Assembly (NCBI GenBank): GCA_023145935.1
Contig: JAGLDB010000068.1
Location: 1 to 8,971 of the forward strand
Length of the DNA stretch: 8,971 nt
Direction of reading: 5' to 3'
Source: Candidatus Sabulitectum sp.
GTDB taxonomy: Bacteria; Fermentibacterota; Fermentibacteria; Fermentibacterales; Fermentibacteraceae
Position 1 is the stretch's first letter, and each line of letters begins with the position of its first letter. The notes beneath the pieces were generated by a model that was not told where the DNA came from, ran no database searches, and saw nothing but the letters and a program-made list of their open reading frames with translations. The translations under genes and the position numbers were made by a program. This document shows positions 6,172 through 8,971 of the stretch, one piece after another.

Positions 6172-6910
6172 TGTCCTGCTCCTTCGCGCGGTCCGCTTCT
6201 TTCATTATTTCAGCGAACCGTATTTCTATCTCTTTTTCATCACAATTTACAAGCAGATCAGGTCTGACCTCTCTGGTTTTAGCCAGTGCAGCCCTGAAAC
6301 GCCATTCAGCTATTAAGGCATGGTTACCGGACAAGAGTTCTTCAGGAACTTTCATTCCCTGGTACTCCGCCGGACGGGTATATCTTGGAAAATCAAGAAG
6401 ACCCGTTGCGAAACTATCACTGCGAGCTGATTCCAATCGCCCCAGCACCCCGGGAAGCCATCTGAAAATGGCCTCTATAAGGTACATGGCTGGAATTTCT
6501 CCGCCGGACACTACCGCATCACCAACACATATTTCATCGGTAACCGCCTTCCGGCGGAACCTCTCATCAACCCCTCCGTATCTGCCGCAAAAAACAATAA
6601 GTTTCTCACACTCTGCCAGCTCTCTGGCATAACCGGTGTCCAGCGGTCTACCCTGCGGGGTCATCAGAGCAACTCGGGCACCTTCTCTCCAGGATATCTC
6701 ATCAAGTGTGTCAAACAGAGGCTCCGGTCTAAGAACCATACCGGCTCCACCGCCAAACTGATAGTCATCCACAGAGCCTCTCCTGTCCACAGGATGCCTG
6801 CGTATGTCATGCACCTGGACAGAAGCTACTTCCTTCTCCAGCCCTCTTCCGATCACTCCTGTTTTCAGGAAGGTAGAGAACAGTTCAGGAAACACTGTGG
6901 CAACAGCCAC
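6164..6910 (-). CDS. trmD: tRNA (guanine-N1-)-methyltransferase
   Basis: TrmD transfers methyl from S-adenosylmethionine to G37 of tRNAs, preventing +1 frameshifts. The 248 residues match the family length. Signatures are VFPELF at the start, [13 protein letters not shown] (48-59), the trefoil-knot cofactor site [11 protein letters not shown] (108-118), [13 protein letters not shown] (130-142), and the flexible loop with the catalytic Asp in SDSF (D165) followed by [10 protein letters not shown]. The GTG at 6910, two bases after the rimM stop, is the conventional start. The in-frame CTG at 6916, which overlaps that TGA as CTGA, would give [11 protein letters not shown] and align exactly with the usual MKIDxLTLFPE, so the true start is uncertain by two codons. 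It ends in TGA and overlaps rplS. Confidence 0.96.
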   Translation of the reverse strand: MAVATVFPELFSTFLKTGVIGRGLEKEVASVQVHDIRRHPVDRRGSVDDYQFGGGAGMVLRPEPLFDTLDEISWREGARVALMTPQGRPLDTGYARELAECEKLIVFCGRYGGVDERFRRKAVTDEICVGDAVVSGGEIPAMYLIEAIFRWLPGVLGRLESARSDSFATGLLDFPRYTRPAEYQGMKVPEELLSGNHALIAEWRFRAALAKTREVRPDLLVNCDEKEIEIRFAEIMKEADRAKEQDNG

Positions 6911-6912
6911 TT

Positions 6913-7419
6913 TCAGAGCGGGTTGTATAGTTCCTCCAACCCATCCGGCAAATCAACCTCTATGGTTCTATCTGCTGAATCAACCTTCCCGGTAAGGACA
7001 AGATTAAGTGGAATAGGAAAAACTCCCCTGTCTCCCTTAACTATCAACTGAGGGTTTGAGTTGTTATACTCAACTTCCTCAACAGGATACTTCTTTCCGC
7101 AGGAAACAACTATGAACTGGGTAAAAGCATAGACTGGCATAGGAAAGCCGGGTTTAAGTACCCGATCCACATCCACTTCAACAGCTTCACCTACCAGTTC
7201 TGCAGCCTGCGCTTTCTTCCAAAGTTCCGAGCAATCCACTGTTACCCGCTCATTGTCCCGTTTTCTGGATCTGGTAACCGTAAGAATACGATCTCCAGCG
7301 TACAGTATCGTCCCCTCTTCAAGAGGTTCAGCCGGGCCAAAAACAAAAAGCTTCAGTATAATTCTCCCATTCAAACCATGGGTTCTCTCAATAAAGCCGT
7401 AGGGTACTCTTTTCTCCAT
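6913..7419 (-). CDS. rimM: 16S rRNA processing protein RimM
   Basis: RimM assists late 30S assembly and binds uS19. The 168-residue product has the N-terminal beta-barrel start YGFIERTHGLNGRIILKLF (canonical G-x-I-x-x-T-H-G-L-x-G-E). It also has a divergent middle (KAQAAELVGEAVEVD) and a C-terminal PRC-barrel region with VFPIPLNLVLTGKVDSADRT and VDLPDGLEELY. Conservation is weaker than in its neighbours, but the motifs and its place between khpA and trmD settle the call. ATG begins 6 bases after the khpA stop with no strong ribosome-binding site, which suggests coupling. It ends with TGA. Confidence 0.92.
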   Translation of the reverse strand: MEKRVPYGFIERTHGLNGRIILKLFVFGPAEPLEEGTILYAGDRILTVTRSRKRDNERVTVDCSELWKKAQAAELVGEAVEVDVDRVLKPGFPMPVYAFTQFIVVSCGKKYPVEEVEYNNSNPQLIVKGDRGVFPIPLNLVLTGKVDSADRTIEVDLPDGLEELYNPL

Positions 7420-7425
7420 GAATTA

Positions 7426-7656
7426 CTAGTCCATTATTTCTATGGTGGCCTTCTGGCCTTGTCTTGCTGCAGCGGAGCGAACAATCATTCGCATGGCCTT
7501 GGCAATTCTACCTTCCTTACCGATAACGCGACCGAGATCGGCTTCCTCAACTCTGAGCTCGTAAACCGTCATGTCTTCCTGGGTTGTTTCTTCAACAGAC
7601 ACACCATCAGGATTCTCGACCAGGGTGCGGGCCATGTGTTCAACGAGTTCTCTCAT
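7426..7656 (-). CDS. khpA: KH-domain RNA-binding protein KhpA
   Basis: This is a minimal single KH domain of 76 residues with the RNA-binding G-x-x-G loop at VIGKEGRIAKAMR (G46-K-E-G49). The family (KhpA, formerly YlqC) binds many RNAs, often as a heterodimer with KhpB. The position between rpsP and rimM is the conserved one in Bacillus-type and many other genomes. The ATG at 7656 has GGAGG five bases upstream. The 45-base gap before it holds only the TAG-TGA end of rpsP and this ribosome-binding site. Confidence 0.94.
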   Translation of the reverse strand: MRELVEHMARTLVENPDGVSVEETTQEDMTVYELRVEEADLGRVIGKEGRIAKAMRMIVRSAAARQGQKATIEIMD

Positions 7657-7700
7657 CTCATCCTCCGGTTTTTGAAGTTAGCGGGTCAGCCTCGCACTCA

Positions 7701-8021
7701 CTACGAGTTTCTGCTCTCACCCTTGATGAATACTGTTTCGGGCACAATACCTTCTTCACCCTGCAGAATACGGTTCCATTTTGCAATGGTACCTGTTTTG
7801 CGCAGCAGACTCTTCATGGTGTCAGAAAGCTGAGCTCCGTTACCAAGCCACTTAAATACCTTGCCCTCGTCGACTTTCATCTCGAGAGGTTTCCTCAGGG
7901 GATCATAGTATCCCAGTATCTCAATGAAACTGCCACTTACCGCTCTGCGCGAATCGGCAGCCACTATTCTGTAGAATGGGGTCTTGGCGCTGCCCATTCT
8001 TCTAAGTCTGATCTTTACCAA
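7701..8021 (-). CDS. rpsP: 30S ribosomal protein bS16
   Basis: The 106-residue product starts MVKIRLRRMGSAKTPFYRIV and continues AADSRRAVSGSFIEILGYYDP, both diagnostic of bS16, a small-subunit assembly protein. A longer C-terminal tail after GNGAQLSDTMKSLLRKTG is common outside enterobacteria. The start codon is TTG at 8021, fixed by the family N-terminus (M-V-K-I-R-L) and by an exceptionally good ribosome-binding site, AGGAGGTGA, whose AGGAGG lies 6 bases upstream. The weak start codon is thus balanced by a strong site. It stops at TAG, with an in-frame TGA directly after. Confidence 0.97.
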   Translation of the reverse strand: MVKIRLRRMGSAKTPFYRIVAADSRRAVSGSFIEILGYYDPLRKPLEMKVDEGKVFKWLGNGAQLSDTMKSLLRKTGTIAKWNRILQGEEGIVPETVFIKGESRNS

Positions 8022-8059
8022 TCGTCACCTCCTGTTTTGCATACAGATTCAGGTGCAGG

Positions 8060-8971
8060 CTAGCCGAATAATGCTGCCATTCCTCTGCTTGTACGCATTT
8101 TTTTCATCATCTTCTTCATGGTTCTGTATTCTTTCAGCAGCCGGTTAACATCAGTGACAGTTCTACCGCTGCCTCTCGCTATTCGTTTTCTTCTGCTGCC
8201 GTTGATTACTTCCGGACGCAGTCTCTCCTTTTTGGTCATGGAGTTTATCAAGGCTTCCATCTGGGTAAACTGGGAGGAATCAAGATCTACTCCTGCAGGT
8301 CGCATCCCCTTTGGAAGCATGGCCATTAATTCGTTAAGCGAACCCATCTTCTTTATTTTTACCAGTTCTTTTCTGAAATCTTCAAGATTGAAAGAGTTGG
8401 TCTTGATCTTCTTCTGAAGCTTAAAGGCCTCTTTCTCGTCAAACATATCCTGAGCTTTCTCTGCAAGGCCAACAATGTCACCCATGCCCAGGATTCTGCC
8501 AGCCATCCTCTGCGGATCAAATTCTTCCAGGCCCTTAACGCTCTCACCGATACCAATGAATTTTATAGGTCTGCCGGTTACAGCTCGGAATGAGAGAGCA
8601 GCTCCACCACGGGAATCGCCGTCCATCTTGGTAAGAACCGCTCCGGTAAACCCAATCTGCTCATTGAATTCAAGGGCAACATTCACAGCATCCTGGCCGG
8701 AAAGACCGTCAAGAACAAGAAGAGACTCATCAGGATTAGTTACTGATTTTACCCTCTCAAGCTCTTCCATAAGGGCACTGTCAACATGAAGCCTGCCTGC
8801 TGTGTCCACAATAACCACATCGTTGTACTGCAGAGATGCTTTGTGTATAGCTGCTTTTGCAACCTCTGCCGGGTCAGTCTGGCTTCTGTCACAGTAAAAA
8901 TCAGTACCGGCTTTCTTCGCCATCACTTCCAGCTGTGTAATAGCAGCCGGTCTCTGAAGATCTGCGGCAAC
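8060..8971 (-). CDS. ffh: Signal recognition particle protein Ffh, C-terminal part
   Basis: Ffh is the SRP GTPase that carries ribosomes translating membrane proteins to FtsY. The frame runs off the right edge, so the N domain and P-loop are missing. The visible part opens with VAADLQRPAAITQLE (the insertion-box region), then DTAGRLHVDSALMEEL (G3), LTKMDGDSRGGAALS (G4), and FIGIGESVKGLEEFDPQRMAGRILGMGD leading into the M domain. The RNA-binding helix-turn-helix is at ERLRPEVINGSRRKRIARGSG, and the end is methionine- and lysine-rich (KEYRTMKKMMKKM). The 304 visible residues end at TAG (8060-8062), 38 bases before the rpsP start. The ffh-rpsP neighbourhood is conserved. Confidence 0.97.
   Translation of the reverse strand, partial: VAADLQRPAAITQLEVMAKKAGTDFYCDRSQTDPAEVAKAAIHKASLQYNDVVIVDTAGRLHVDSALMEELERVKSVTNPDESLLVLDGLSGQDAVNVALEFNEQIGFTGAVLTKMDGDSRGGAALSFRAVTGRPIKFIGIGESVKGLEEFDPQRMAGRILGMGDIVGLAEKAQDMFDEKEAFKLQKKIKTNSFNLEDFRKELVKIKKMGSLNELMAMLPKGMRPAGVDLDSSQFTQMEALINSMTKKERLRPEVINGSRRKRIARGSGRTVTDVNRLLKEYRTMKKMMKKMRTSRGMAALFG

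Noticed and set aside
6138..8063. Several plus-strand frames of 60-164 residues opposite trmD, rimM, khpA and rpsP
   Set aside because: They are shadows of well-recognised minus-strand genes; their translations are Ser/Leu-rich without motifs.

Overview
The window is almost entirely coding and nearly all of it lies on the minus strand. It suggests a Gram-negative-type bacterium of moderate G+C content. One gene product carries a lipobox, and another carries a C-terminal sorting/FlgD-like tail of the kind common in the FCB group and related candidate phyla. A Fermentibacterota-like candidate phylum is my guess from the style of the secreted proteins; it is not proven by the sequence.

Read along the minus strand, i.e. 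from high to low coordinates, the right half is a classic translation/secretion operon: ffh (cut by the window edge), rpsP, khpA, rimM, trmD, rplS, and then one gene that fuses RNase HII (rnhB) to a YraN/UPF0102 nuclease-like domain. From khpA on, the genes touch or overlap, so co-transcription and translational coupling are likely. Non-ATG starts are frequent: TTG for rpsP, and GTG for trmD (possibly CTG) and rnhB.

Next comes the most interesting locus (3763-4752, minus). It encodes an exported, thioredoxin-fold, Omp28-like protein whose reading frame is interrupted once, by a TGA exactly at the first position of the redox CxxC motif (T-G-U-S-S-C). Just downstream of this TGA is a hairpin with a GGUC apical loop, placed as in the E. 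coli fdhF bacterial SECIS element. An ordinary gene call would start at an internal Met (residue 60) and lose the signal peptide and the active site. I read it as an unannotated selenoprotein. UGA is an ordinary stop for rimM, trmD and the gene at 475-1575, so genome-wide UGA reassignment does not explain it. A strong intrinsic terminator follows the gene.

Further left on the minus strand are an NAD-dependent epimerase/dehydratase (2595-3641), a lipoprotein with a duplicated beta-rich domain (1706-2551) that probably shares its transcript, a strong terminator, and a secreted beta-propeller-like protein of unknown function (475-1575). At the left edge, convergent on the plus strand, is the C-terminal part of a PAP2/AUR1-like membrane phosphatase or phosphotransferase, followed by a probable terminator. 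I saw no tRNA, rRNA, CRISPR array or insertion sequence, and no gene-free stretch exceeds about 130 bases.
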